Shown: in pieces, positions 1 through 7,593 of the stretch
How the letters are laid out: each line of letters begins with the position of its first letter
Position numbering within the stretch: the first letter of the stretch is position 1
NCBI GenBank assembly: GCA_005881295.1
Contig: VBHS01000193.1
Span: 1-8,504, forward strand
DNA: 8,504 bases
Origin: Chloroflexota bacterium
GTDB taxonomy: Bacteria; Chloroflexota; Ktedonobacteria; Ktedonobacterales; Ktedonobacteraceae
Reading direction: 5' to 3'
Notes under the pieces: generated by a model
The model's database searches: none
What the model saw: only the letters and a program-made list of their open reading frames with translations
What the model was told of the DNA's origin: nothing
Program-made: the position numbers and the translations under genes

Positions 1-1172
1 TGGCAGAGTATATGCAGGTCCCGTGCCAGTGTTGCTGGCTCGCATGAGACATAAACCACTCTCGCTACCGGATGCTGCACGAGCGCCTCCAGCACGACCT
101 TCTGGCAGCCTGCGCGCGGTGGGTCAATCACCAGTCCATCGATCTGCTCCGCCAGTGTCGGCAGCACATCCTCTACTTTGCCCTTGAGGATGTCAACATT
201 GCTCACTTCGCGTAAGTTCCACTGGGCATCCTTAATAGCGCTGGCCGATTCCTCGATGGCGATTACCTTTTCGACGTGCCTGGCCAGCACCAGGGCAAAA
301 GTGCCTACCCCGCAATAGGCATCCACAACTGTGCGCGCCGGCGCCAGTCCTTTCACCACCATCTGAACCATTTTCTCTGCCTGCGCAGTATTGGTCTGGA
401 AAAACGAACTCGGGCGGATGCGAAATGTTTCTCCCGCCAGCCTCTCCTCCAGCGTATCGCTGCGGATATCAAGTCCGTTCGCCGCCAGCTGTTCCGTGAC
501 TTCTGGCCCCGGCTGCGGTTGAATAAGCATCTGACCGCTGCTACTGCCGCAGCGTATCAAGACCTGCGGCCTCTCATTGGGTACCTGGCTGATCACCCGC
601 AGCGCGCGATTGATCTGCTCGTCGGCAATAGGGCAACGCGCCAGTGGTAACACACGGTGCGTGCCCCTTGCCGTCAGTCCAACCTCCCCATTGCGGTTCA
701 CCGAGAAGCGCATGTGGTTGCGGTAGTGCCAGGGATTATCACACGCGACGGTCTCCAGCAGCGGTGGACGTTCAAATCTCCCCACCTCGCGCAGCAGGTG
801 GTCGACAATAGCGCGCTTCCAGGCCAGCTGCTCCTCATACTCCATATGCTGGAGCTGGCAGCCGCCACACGTGCCGAAAACAGGGCAGGGCGCCTGTCTT
901 CGCAACGGGGAGGCCTCGTGTATCTCAGTAATCCAGGCACGCGGCGGCCCTGGCCTCCAGCGGCGTCTATGTTTCCCTGGTCGCCTCTGTTTAGCCGCCT
1001 CGATGGCGATCGTCACCCGCTCCCCCGGCAGTCCAGCGGGCACGCGGATCACCTGCGTCTGTTCTATACCCTCCCCGTCCACTCCACTGATTTCGGCTAC
1101 CGTGTCACCCTCGCGCGTCAGGGCACCCAGCGTAACCCGATGGTACGTAATGCTCTGCTCGTGTTCTATCAT
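1..1172 (-). CDS. rlmD: 23S rRNA (uracil-C5)-methyltransferase, RlmD/RumA type, 3' end cut by the window edge
   Basis: My translation of the minus strand from the ATG at 1172-1170 stays open for 390 codons to the left edge. It belongs to the TrmA/RlmC/RlmD family, which transfers a methyl group from SAM to C5 of a uracil in 23S rRNA. Residues about 8-60 fit a TRAM RNA-binding domain, followed by a basic stretch (61-78). Cys96, Cys102, Cys105 (in CPVFGTCGGC) and Cys180 match the [4Fe-4S] ligands that separate RlmC/RlmD from cluster-free TrmA. The SAM site is DAYCGVGTF (284-292), FFQTN (257-261) is the usual FxQ motif, DPPRAGC is at 350-356, and the catalytic Cys377 lies in SCEPATLARD. The C-terminal segment with the general-base Glu lies outside the window. 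The ATG overlaps the upstream TGA (ATGA), and the purine run directly before it is too close for a good Shine-Dalgarno site, so translation is probably coupled. The target uracil (1939, 747 or both) cannot be read from sequence. Confidence 0.95.
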   Translation of the reverse strand, partial: MIEHEQSITYHRVTLGALTREGDTVAEISGVDGEGIEQTQVIRVPAGLPGERVTIAIEAAKQRRPGKHRRRWRPGPPRAWITEIHEASPLRRQAPCPVFGTCGGCQLQHMEYEEQLAWKRAIVDHLLREVGRFERPPLLETVACDNPWHYRNHMRFSVNRNGEVGLTARGTHRVLPLARCPIADEQINRALRVISQVPNERPQVLIRCGSSSGQMLIQPQPGPEVTEQLAANGLDIRSDTLEERLAGETFRIRPSSFFQTNTAQAEKMVQMVVKGLAPARTVVDAYCGVGTFALVLARHVEKVIAIEESASAIKDAQWNLREVSNVDILKGKVEDVLPTLAEQIDGLVIDPPRAGCQKVVLEALVQHPVARVVYVSCEPATLARDLHILC

Positions 1173-3586
1173 CTCTTCTTTGGTTTTTTCTTACCAGTTG
1201 CTGGCGGTAGTTTTTTAGATGCTGGCGGCAGAGGTGGTAGTTTTTTACTGAGTGCTTTGCTGAGAGCAAGTACCTGTCTGTACATTTGCACATTTTCGTC
1301 TAAGGGATTGATGATCTCAGCTTGATTCACCAGTTCCTCAGCGCGCCTGAAATCATTTTTCTCTATATAGCTTGCTGCGAGCAGCAGATGTAACTCGACT
1401 GTGTTAGGATTGGCCGCTATGCCTTCTTCTAAGACCTCTTGGGCCAATGACTCCTCGCCCTCCTTTTGATACATCTGGGATAGGTCGACATATGCATGTA
1501 AGTTATCAGGCTCTGTCTCAATAGCCTCTCTGTAGGCGGCCTTGGCCTCTTCAGTCTTCCCCATCAAGCGCAGAGCGTCGCCAGCGCCTGCCTTTGCGCC
1601 AGGAAAGGTCGGGTCGATTTCTTCAACACGTTTAAAATGCTCCAGTGCATCTTCATAATCGTCCCTATCCATCGCGATTTCACCTAGCTTACTTTCGATG
1701 ATCGCCAACGTCTCCTTGTCGGTAGTCATTTCCTGCGCCTTGTGCAGCTCATTTTCGGCCTCTTCAAGCTGTTCATCATCTCCACTATACTGGAGCACTT
1801 CGGCCAGCCCTATATGGCCCACGGCGTGATCCTCTATGGTCAATGACTCGCGTAGTGAAGCCTCAGCGAGCTCAAGGAAGCGTTCCGCTCGGTCATCGTC
1901 TCCTTCTTCATCCTCAAATTTCTCGCTGAGTTCCAGCTGCAATGCGCCGATCTGCCGCAATGCCTCTGCTCGCTGCTCCGGGAATAGTCGTATTACCCTC
2001 TCCAGGTACGTGATGCTACGCTCCTCATCTTGTAAGATCTCTGTTCGAGCAGCAGCTTCAAAATAGGTCGTGTGGTCGGGTGGCTCTTGTTTCATTAGCG
2101 CATCTTCATAATACACGACCTGCATCGTATGCCAGAGAATTTCATTAAGATATTTGAGCGCATCGGGATCGTGGGGGCTATGCTGCTGTGTAATCTTTTC
2201 GACCCGCTCATTATGTTGCTTAATGAGCCTTTGTAGTTCAGCCGCGGGAATATCCTGCGCATTCTTCCCCTCGTCAACCATATCAAGTATTCGCCATCCA
2301 CCCGGCTCTTCAACCAGTTTGTAGCTTGTCCAGAACCAGTGGCGTCCAGTTTCTTCGTAGAAATCGGTTGCTTGTGGTAGCTCAGGTAACAGGTTCGGCT
2401 CTGGCGTGTCGAATAATTCGATCGACCAGCCCGCATCGACCACTTTTTCAGCATGTTCAGCCCCTCGACTGAAAGGATTGGCTAGCCATAACACGGGCTT
2501 CTTGACTTCGCGCTCATGAACAAAATTCGGCTTCAAATAGTCCGGACGAAACTGTCCTGCCCATTCCTCTCGCCGTTCTGCCCATTCTTCTTGCGTAAGC
2601 CCCTGGCGTAACCTGCTCTGGCTTGCAAGATAATTATAAGCATCCATATACTCCTGGTCCGCCCAGTCTTCGATAAAGTTGGTTACAACCTCAATCGGTT
2701 TCAAATCGGGGTCGATCTCCTCCTCGTCATATTCCTCGTCCTCGTCCTCCTCGAACGCAAAATCTTCCTCCTCCTCTTCCTCTTCATCCTCGTCAACAAT
2801 ATCGGGATTTTCTAATATCAGCTTGTTCACCAGCGGGAGCGATGCGCGGAAATCTTTATAGATAGGAGTGCCAAATCGTTCGTTCACCGCCAGCGCTTCC
2901 TTGATTAAACGACGCGCCTCGGCCAGCGAACAATCGTCAACCTTGACATGACCCTTCGTACGTTCGACAAGTCTCTCGGCGCTTCGCTTGCTCTCGACCC
3001 TCGAAAAGAAGTCTTTGATCCCATCGTGCCAGAGCTCAAGCAGGAACCCGAGTATAATCACCTCTTTATTATTGTCTCCTTGCTCCCACATAAGCAGGAG
3101 ATCTACCTCACCTATATCACGGCTATCGGTGACGAAACCTTTCCAGAAGCGCGGCGGATTCTCCGATTCCTCTATAACGGCCATCAAATCGGTCACCTTA
3201 CTGTTCACGGCTTGCATTTGCATCGCATCAACAGGTGATAACCGTTCAATTGGCGGCTCCCAGCGCGGGTAAATCCTGGCTTCTTCGAGACGAAGCAGTG
3301 ATCGACGCGCCTCTTTGCGAACGCTTTTCAATGGACTCAGCGCGTTGATGCCGACCAAAACATCAGCCGCGTCCTGGTGATATTCTCTCGACAGCGCCTT
3401 GAGCAGAGCCATCTGTGCTGCCTCTGGTAAATCTGAAACAGTAGATACCGCTTCTTCCGCCTGGTTCTGGTCCTTACTTGATCGCAGCTCCCCTGCTAAT
3501 TTGTGATATCGCTCGAGTACTGCCTGTGCCTGGGCCTCATCCCCCTGCGAAATTGACACTTTCTGTTCTTTTTTCTTCTTAGCCAT
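1169..3586 (-). CDS. Large TPR protein with acidic tract and Lys/Pro-rich tail (downstream paralog)
   Basis: An 805-residue protein of unknown function with no signal peptide or membrane segment, so probably cytoplasmic. It has a Lys-rich N-terminus, then a helical region (20-105) whose segment SVRKEARRSLLRLEEAR recalls HEAT-like repeats. Residues 144-197 form an unassigned beta-rich block (PPRFWKG, WEQG, ending GIKDFF). Residues 265-290 are 22/26 Asp or Glu. Residues about 298-437 have an NTF2-like look (EDW, AYNYLASQSRLR, TGRHWFWTSY, GWRI). About six TPR-like units cover 567-773, the clearest at 643-673, 677-706 and 711-740. The tail repeats SKKLPP at 780-785 and 790-795 and ends KKKPKKR. 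It is the tandem paralog of the 740-residue protein encoded 46 bp upstream, and its stop overlaps the rlmD start. A GAGAGG Shine-Dalgarno-like site (3596-3601) supports the ATG. Domain calls are by eye; the TPRs are firm, while the HEAT-like and NTF2-like assignments are inferences. A scaffold or assembly-factor role is a guess. Confidence 0.92.
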   Translation of the reverse strand: MAKKKKEQKVSISQGDEAQAQAVLERYHKLAGELRSSKDQNQAEEAVSTVSDLPEAAQMALLKALSREYHQDAADVLVGINALSPLKSVRKEARRSLLRLEEARIYPRWEPPIERLSPVDAMQMQAVNSKVTDLMAVIEESENPPRFWKGFVTDSRDIGEVDLLLMWEQGDNNKEVIILGFLLELWHDGIKDFFSRVESKRSAERLVERTKGHVKVDDCSLAEARRLIKEALAVNERFGTPIYKDFRASLPLVNKLILENPDIVDEDEEEEEEEDFAFEEDEDEEYDEEEIDPDLKPIEVVTNFIEDWADQEYMDAYNYLASQSRLRQGLTQEEWAERREEWAGQFRPDYLKPNFVHEREVKKPVLWLANPFSRGAEHAEKVVDAGWSIELFDTPEPNLLPELPQATDFYEETGRHWFWTSYKLVEEPGGWRILDMVDEGKNAQDIPAAELQRLIKQHNERVEKITQQHSPHDPDALKYLNEILWHTMQVVYYEDALMKQEPPDHTTYFEAAARTEILQDEERSITYLERVIRLFPEQRAEALRQIGALQLELSEKFEDEEGDDDRAERFLELAEASLRESLTIEDHAVGHIGLAEVLQYSGDDEQLEEAENELHKAQEMTTDKETLAIIESKLGEIAMDRDDYEDALEHFKRVEEIDPTFPGAKAGAGDALRLMGKTEEAKAAYREAIETEPDNLHAYVDLSQMYQKEGEESLAQEVLEEGIAANPNTVELHLLLAASYIEKNDFRRAEELVNQAEIINPLDENVQMYRQVLALSKALSKKLPPLPPASKKLPPATGKKKPKKR
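1202..1249 (-). repeat. Two 18-bp units 30 bp apart encoding the SKKLPP repeat
   Basis: The units at 1232-1249 and 1202-1219 both encode SKKLPP and share an identical 12-bp core (TAAAAAACTACC on the minus strand; plus 1236-1247 and 1206-1217). The 30-bp period equals ten codons. The duplication is in frame at the 3' end of the 805-residue TPR gene and is absent from its paralog, so it looks like a local tandem duplication after the genes diverged. Confidence 0.75.
2717..2794 (-). repeat. Low-complexity GAR-codon run encoding an Asp/Glu tract
   Basis: This stretch is mostly CTC and TTC triplets on the plus strand and encodes residues 265-290 of the 805-residue protein. Of those 26 residues, 22 are Asp or Glu; the exceptions are Phe276, Ala277, Phe278 and Tyr286. 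The 740-residue paralog has only a short, mildly acidic linker (about 242-257) at the equivalent place. Replication slippage of GAG/GAA/GAC triplets is a likely origin. Confidence 0.85.
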
Positions 3587-3632
3587 ACTCTCTTACCTCT
3601 CAATCTGACCCTGCATGCCCTTGCCTTCACCG

Positions 3633-5855
3633 TTATCTCTTGAGACGCCGGTTCAATTCTTCGCGCATGCTCTGTACAATCTCATTGTTCGGATCGATCT
3701 GCTCCGCTTCAATCAATGTGGACTGCGCTCGTCGAAGGTCACCGCTCTCCATATAGATTGATGAGAGCAACGCCAGTAAACGCGGGGACCCGGGAATGTT
3801 TCGCAGTCCCCGTTCCACAATCTCACGCGCCTTCCCCAGTTCTCGCTCGTTCATGTAGATAGCGCACAACTCGGAATAAGCTGCCATATCTTTCGGCTCT
3901 TGCTCGATGGCATGTAAGTACGTTGCCTTGGCCTCTTCATAGCGCTTTAGGTTGCGCTGTATAAAGCCTATTTTGAACCAGATACCCTCGAAGTTTGGCT
4001 CGATCTCCGCGGCCCGCTGGTAATGCCGCAGGGCCTCTTCAAGCTCCTCGCGATCGACTGCGAGGTTGCCCAGGTCACTCTCGATCAATGCCTCTTCTTC
4101 CCTGGTCACCGCCAATTCCTTTGCCAGCTGTAACTCGCTCTCTGCCTCGTCAAGCCTCTCACCTTGTCTCATCAGCAGTTCGGCCAGTACCGCGTGTCCC
4201 GCCACATCATTTTGCAGGGCGAGCGATTCCCGTATGCTCGCCTCAGCGAGCGCGGCAAATTGCCCATCTCGCGCTGTCATCCCCCGCTCACGGTAATATT
4301 CTCCCAGCGATTCCTGTGTAATTGCCAGTTGCCTCAAGAGCGAGCCGCGCTGCTCCGCGAAATTGCGCGCCAGCTTCTCCAGGTAAACCATTGCCCGCTC
4401 GAGCGCACCGATGCCGATTGAGCGAGTATAGGCATCCCCGTAGTACGTCCGGTCAAGTGGGAAGTGTGCAATCAGCGCATCATCGTAATGGATGGTGTGG
4501 ATGATCCGCCAGATCAGCTCTTCTGAGACCTCACTGTTCTCAGATCCCCTTGGATTCTGCTGTAGAATTTCATTGATACGCTCATCATGCCCATTGATAC
4601 GTTCCTGTAACTCAACGGTTGATAGGCCCTGTGCTCTGGCCCCTTCATCCGTCATCTGCCGGATACGCCATCCCTCCTCCTCCCGTACCAGCGTATAGCT
4701 CGTCCAGAACCAGTGCCTCCCGGTCACTTTGTTGACCGCGGTGCCCATCGGCATCTCTGCTAACGTACCGCTCAACTGTGTTTCGCTCAGTTCGATCGAC
4801 CAGCCAGCTTCAACCTCTTTACGTGAGCTTGAGCCTCTGCTACTCACCGACGAAGGGAGCCAGAGCGCTGGTACGCTGGCTTCGCGTTCACGCACAAAAC
4901 CGAGTTCAAAACGAGAAGGCCGCGCTTCATTTGCCCAGCTATGATGCCGCTCGATCCATTCATCCCGTTCGAGCCCCTCGCGCAGCGGGCTATCATTCGC
5001 AAGCAGGTCGTAAGTCAGCCCGAAATCGCCCAGCGACCATGCGCTTACAAAAGTGGCGGCGATTTCATCCACCTCTAAATTGGGATCAATGAAAGTGAGG
5101 CCGCGATCCTCACCCGCATCTTCAGCATCCATCACCAGTTGATTGAAGAGAGGAAGGTAATGCCGGTATTCTTTATGTGGTGTAGTTCTCCGCCACGCGT
5201 TCACAGCCAGGGCCTCTTCCAGTAAACGGCGCCCTTCCGCCAGCGTAATATCCATCACCGTGATATCCGATACCTGTGCCCTCAACCGCTGAACCTGGGT
5301 TTCCACGCTGCGCTTGTTGGTGAGCTCGTTAATAAACTCTTTGAGTCCCTGCTCCCAGAAGTCGACCAGGAAAATGAACATGCGCACATCGCCATAATCG
5401 AAGCCCTGCTCCCAGCACAGGATAATCTGCACCTCGCCTTCCTCGCGTGACCGCGTGATATAGCCTCTCCAGAAGCGCGGCGGGTGTGAGACAGGGATAC
5501 TGGCCACCGGCGTACGCACTACCGGCGGCCTCCATTGCGGATACAGCCTGGCCTCCTCCATCCTGATCAGCGTGCGGCGGGCCTCCTTCCGCACGCTTTT
5601 ATTGGGACTGAGCTCGTTAAGAGCGAGAGCAATGTCGGCGGCATCGCTCTCGTGCTCTTTAGAGAGTGCCTTGAGCAGTGCTACCTGCGTTGCTTCCCCC
5701 AGCTTATTGATCTCGCTTAAAGCTGCCTCCGCCTCTTCTTTGTTCGTACTGGCGTGCAGTTTATCAGCAATCCTGTGAAATTGCTCAAGTGAAACCTGTA
5801 ACTGCGCGTTCTCCTCCTTGGAGAGGGAGGAAATGCTTTCTTTCTTTCGTGCCAT
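3633..5855 (-). CDS. Large TPR protein, upstream paralog of the 805-residue protein
   Basis: A 740-residue protein of unknown function, probably cytoplasmic. It is colinear with its downstream neighbour: helical N-terminus (15-102), beta-rich block (125-175: PPRFWRG, CWEQG, QGLKEF), then LAEGRRLLEEALAVN (205-219). The NTF2-like-looking middle region is about 262-403 and contains TGRHWFWTSY (378-387), identical in both proteins, and GWRI. TPR-like units span about 491-734, the clearest at 604-633, 638-667, 672-701 and 706-734. In the aligned N-terminal block (residues 56-111 here) I count 37 of 56 identical positions with the neighbour. It lacks the neighbour's acidic run and Lys/Pro tail and ends in RRLKR. 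It appears to be the first gene of a three-gene unit, just behind a good promoter. AAGGA at 5869-5873 is 13 nt before the ATG, which is long for a ribosome binding site. TPRs normally hold protein partners; no catalytic motif is visible. Confidence 0.92.
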   Translation of the reverse strand: MARKKESISSLSKEENAQLQVSLEQFHRIADKLHASTNKEEAEAALSEINKLGEATQVALLKALSKEHESDAADIALALNELSPNKSVRKEARRTLIRMEEARLYPQWRPPVVRTPVASIPVSHPPRFWRGYITRSREEGEVQIILCWEQGFDYGDVRMFIFLVDFWEQGLKEFINELTNKRSVETQVQRLRAQVSDITVMDITLAEGRRLLEEALAVNAWRRTTPHKEYRHYLPLFNQLVMDAEDAGEDRGLTFIDPNLEVDEIAATFVSAWSLGDFGLTYDLLANDSPLREGLERDEWIERHHSWANEARPSRFELGFVREREASVPALWLPSSVSSRGSSSRKEVEAGWSIELSETQLSGTLAEMPMGTAVNKVTGRHWFWTSYTLVREEEGWRIRQMTDEGARAQGLSTVELQERINGHDERINEILQQNPRGSENSEVSEELIWRIIHTIHYDDALIAHFPLDRTYYGDAYTRSIGIGALERAMVYLEKLARNFAEQRGSLLRQLAITQESLGEYYRERGMTARDGQFAALAEASIRESLALQNDVAGHAVLAELLMRQGERLDEAESELQLAKELAVTREEEALIESDLGNLAVDREELEEALRHYQRAAEIEPNFEGIWFKIGFIQRNLKRYEEAKATYLHAIEQEPKDMAAYSELCAIYMNERELGKAREIVERGLRNIPGSPRLLALLSSIYMESGDLRRAQSTLIEAEQIDPNNEIVQSMREELNRRLKR

Positions 5856-5909
5856 AATCTATTCTTAATCCTTGTATAAGGTGAAAATCGTGTTTTTGTT
5901 TCGTTGTGG

Positions 5910-5938
5910 ATTGTATCACGAAGAGGCAGAAGAGTCGA
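5910..5938 (-). promoter_or_regulatory. Sigma70-type promoter with extended -10 for the TPR/rlmD unit
   Basis: Read on the minus strand, TCGACT (plus 5933-5938) stands 17 nt before TACAAT (5910-5915). TACAAT matches the -10 consensus at five of six positions, and TCGACT matches the -35 at four of six. TG is placed exactly for an extended -10 (TGATACAAT), which compensates for the weaker -35. The predicted start near 5903 leaves a leader of about 47 nt before the ATG at 5855. The site lies between a probable terminator and the first TPR gene, where a promoter is expected. Confidence 0.6.
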
Positions 5939-5968
5939 GATAGTTAACCTTGCCGAACGAAAAGTACA

Positions 5969-5996
5969 GGGGACAGCGGCCGCAACCGCTGTCCCC
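5969..5996 (-). terminator. Strong GC-rich hairpin, probable intrinsic terminator of the glycosyltransferase gene
   Basis: GGGGACAGCGG (5969-5979) and CCGCTGTCCCC (5986-5996) form a perfect 11-bp stem around a 6-nt loop. On the minus strand the stem begins about 30 nt after the TAA at 6028 and is followed by TGTACTTTTCG, an imperfect U-tract starting a few bases after the stem. Position and stem strength favour termination of the glycosyltransferase transcript just before the next promoter. The broken U-tract leaves room for other roles, such as a dispersed palindromic element or a 3' stabilising hairpin. Confidence 0.55.
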
Positions 5997-6027
5997 CTTT
6001 GGACAATTCTTTCAGCCTCAACCATCT

Positions 6028-7593
6028 TTACATGCGAAGCGTCGTCCTGTAATGGAAAATGGGTGCGCTGTATGAAGTAGTACGAAAACTCAGCGCGGAC
6101 GGGACTGCCAGCGGCCTCTCACTCCTGCCATAAGCCAAATCGATGGTATGGCTCCGGCTTTCAACTGTCCTCGGCTTCAAGCCGAGAGGTATCTTTGCTG
6201 CCATCAAAATGAACATCGGGTAGGCCACGCAGTAAAAGTACGAGCCAAGGCTGCGCCACGCAAAGAAGAGAGGCAGGACAGCCAGCAGCATTGCCGCCTC
6301 GGGAACCTTTTTACAGATACGCCAGTACCATACAAGACATGCCGCCATTGCCCCACCTTCCAGGGCGGTATAGACCCACTTGGGGAAGAAAGGCAACAGG
6401 TGGGTAGCGCTGAGACCGACAAGCCCCACTCCTACAGGGAACATCGGATCAGCAACCGGTGCCATGATGCCTGCCACCCATGCTTGCGGATTCCACAGGA
6501 TAAAGGGCAGGTTAATGGCCACGCCGATGCTTCCCGCGATAACGACCCGGTAAACGCACTCTTTCAAGCCGTAGTGGCGCAGCACCATAATTATATAGAA
6601 AGGTATAAAAAACCACGCGATCTGCTTGCTCGCCAGCGCCAGGCCTAGAAAAATAGCTGAACTCCAGCGTTTATCGCGCAAGAGCCACACCAGCACGATC
6701 AGCAGCGTATAGAAGATATCGAGGTTCGCGCCCTTTGTGGAAGCCCACATCGAAACATTCGCCAATCCCAGCAACAGCACCCATATCCGCATCTCTGGCC
6801 GTGCAACCTTCCACGCTATACCTATCAGAACCAGGTAACTCAACAGGTAGAAAGGCAGCACATTCATATCGTTAAAGTACGCGAATGGCACCAGTGTCAG
6901 AAATGAGAGTGCGGGATAACTCACCTTCGACTCAAATTCTGGTGCCGTACCGGCCTTCAAGTCTGTGTCGAGAACGGTCTGGAAATCTACCTCGCTGGGA
7001 TAATCCATACGATTGGCGAACTGCCCCCGCTGCAGCGGCGTCGTCCAGTTCGGCTGAATCGAGAAATGCCGCGCCAGGTCGAGCATATTGGAATCTGTGT
7101 ATGGATTTTTCCCATGCAGCAGCAAGACCGCTGCATTTGTATCGAGCGAAGTCCCATCGTTCGAGAACTCCGGTGGCATGAAGCACATAGCAATGGTAAC
7201 GGCGAATAAGAGAATGCCAGCAGTCGTCAGCAGCACCGTGCTTACCAGCACAAACCGTTGCCAGCGCCGCGGACGGCTTTCCAGAACGTGCCGTTTCAAG
7301 CTCGCCGGGCGAAATGCCATCGCTATCGCGATAAAACTTCCCGCGATCAAGGCGAAGGGAATAAGCGAACCAAAAGGACCCAAATACGGCATATACAAGT
7401 CGTGAGATATTTCATTCCCTGCCTGTAAGATAAGCGCGATGCTGAACCAAATTGCCCGCCGTTGAAGTTCGACGATTGGGTGATTGTCCGGCGACACATC
7501 AGTTGTAAAAAAGCGATGCATCCAGCGGTATCTAATTGTAGTGTGATCTTCCTTTGGTTGAGTGGTCTGCGTGAGTACAGAACGCTGTGCCAT
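6028..7593 (-). CDS. Polytopic membrane protein, GT87/ArnT-like (GT-C) glycosyltransferase
   Basis: A 521-residue integral membrane protein with about 11-13 hydrophobic segments, including about 44-60, 74-94, 112-138, 226-240, 246-262, 269-285, 290-305, 312-336, 347-366, 405-425 and 433-468. A long loop after the third helix carries acidic Asp146 and Asp151 and the motif HGKNPYTD (160-167). This arrangement resembles the first extracytoplasmic loop of GT-C enzymes of the GT87 (PimE/DUF2029) and ArnT type, where an Asp is the catalytic base. YPALSFLTLVPF (226-237), GANLD (288-292) and ASKQIAWF (321-328) also fit that group. Such enzymes move a sugar from a polyprenyl-phosphate donor to a lipid or glycan outside the membrane; donor and acceptor cannot be read here. 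The last 50 residues are hydrophilic, rich in Ser, Thr and Arg, and not typical of the core. A TGA directly upstream in frame makes this ATG the first possible start; the ribosome site is weak (GAG close to ATG). No cell-wall or glycan gene lies nearby. Confidence 0.85.
   Translation of the reverse strand: MAQRSVLTQTTQPKEDHTTIRYRWMHRFFTTDVSPDNHPIVELQRRAIWFSIALILQAGNEISHDLYMPYLGPFGSLIPFALIAGSFIAIAMAFRPASLKRHVLESRPRRWQRFVLVSTVLLTTAGILLFAVTIAMCFMPPEFSNDGTSLDTNAAVLLLHGKNPYTDSNMLDLARHFSIQPNWTTPLQRGQFANRMDYPSEVDFQTVLDTDLKAGTAPEFESKVSYPALSFLTLVPFAYFNDMNVLPFYLLSYLVLIGIAWKVARPEMRIWVLLLGLANVSMWASTKGANLDIFYTLLIVLVWLLRDKRWSSAIFLGLALASKQIAWFFIPFYIIMVLRHYGLKECVYRVVIAGSIGVAINLPFILWNPQAWVAGIMAPVADPMFPVGVGLVGLSATHLLPFFPKWVYTALEGGAMAACLVWYWRICKKVPEAAMLLAVLPLFFAWRSLGSYFYCVAYPMFILMAAKIPLGLKPRTVESRSHTIDLAYGRSERPLAVPSALSFRTTSYSAPIFHYRTTLRM

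Noticed and set aside
276..1325. Plus-strand open frames of 124 and 222 codons (276-650 and 657-1325)
   Set aside because: They lie opposite the minus-strand rlmD frame, which carries all expected motifs; their translations are low-quality Arg/His/Pro-rich sequence.
2679..2861. Plus-strand poly-serine frame
   Set aside because: It is the antisense reading of the GAG/GAA-rich acidic tract, so the serine run is a by-product.
1169..5855. The TPR pair as an anti-phage defence or toxin-antitoxin system
   Set aside because: No nuclease, NTPase, protease or other effector motif is visible in either protein, and the neighbour is a housekeeping rRNA methyltransferase.
5717..6025. Minus-strand 102-codon frame crossing the promoter and hairpin
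   Set aside because: It overlaps the start of the 740-residue gene in another frame, spans the predicted promoter and terminator, and has an Arg-rich, non-protein-like translation.
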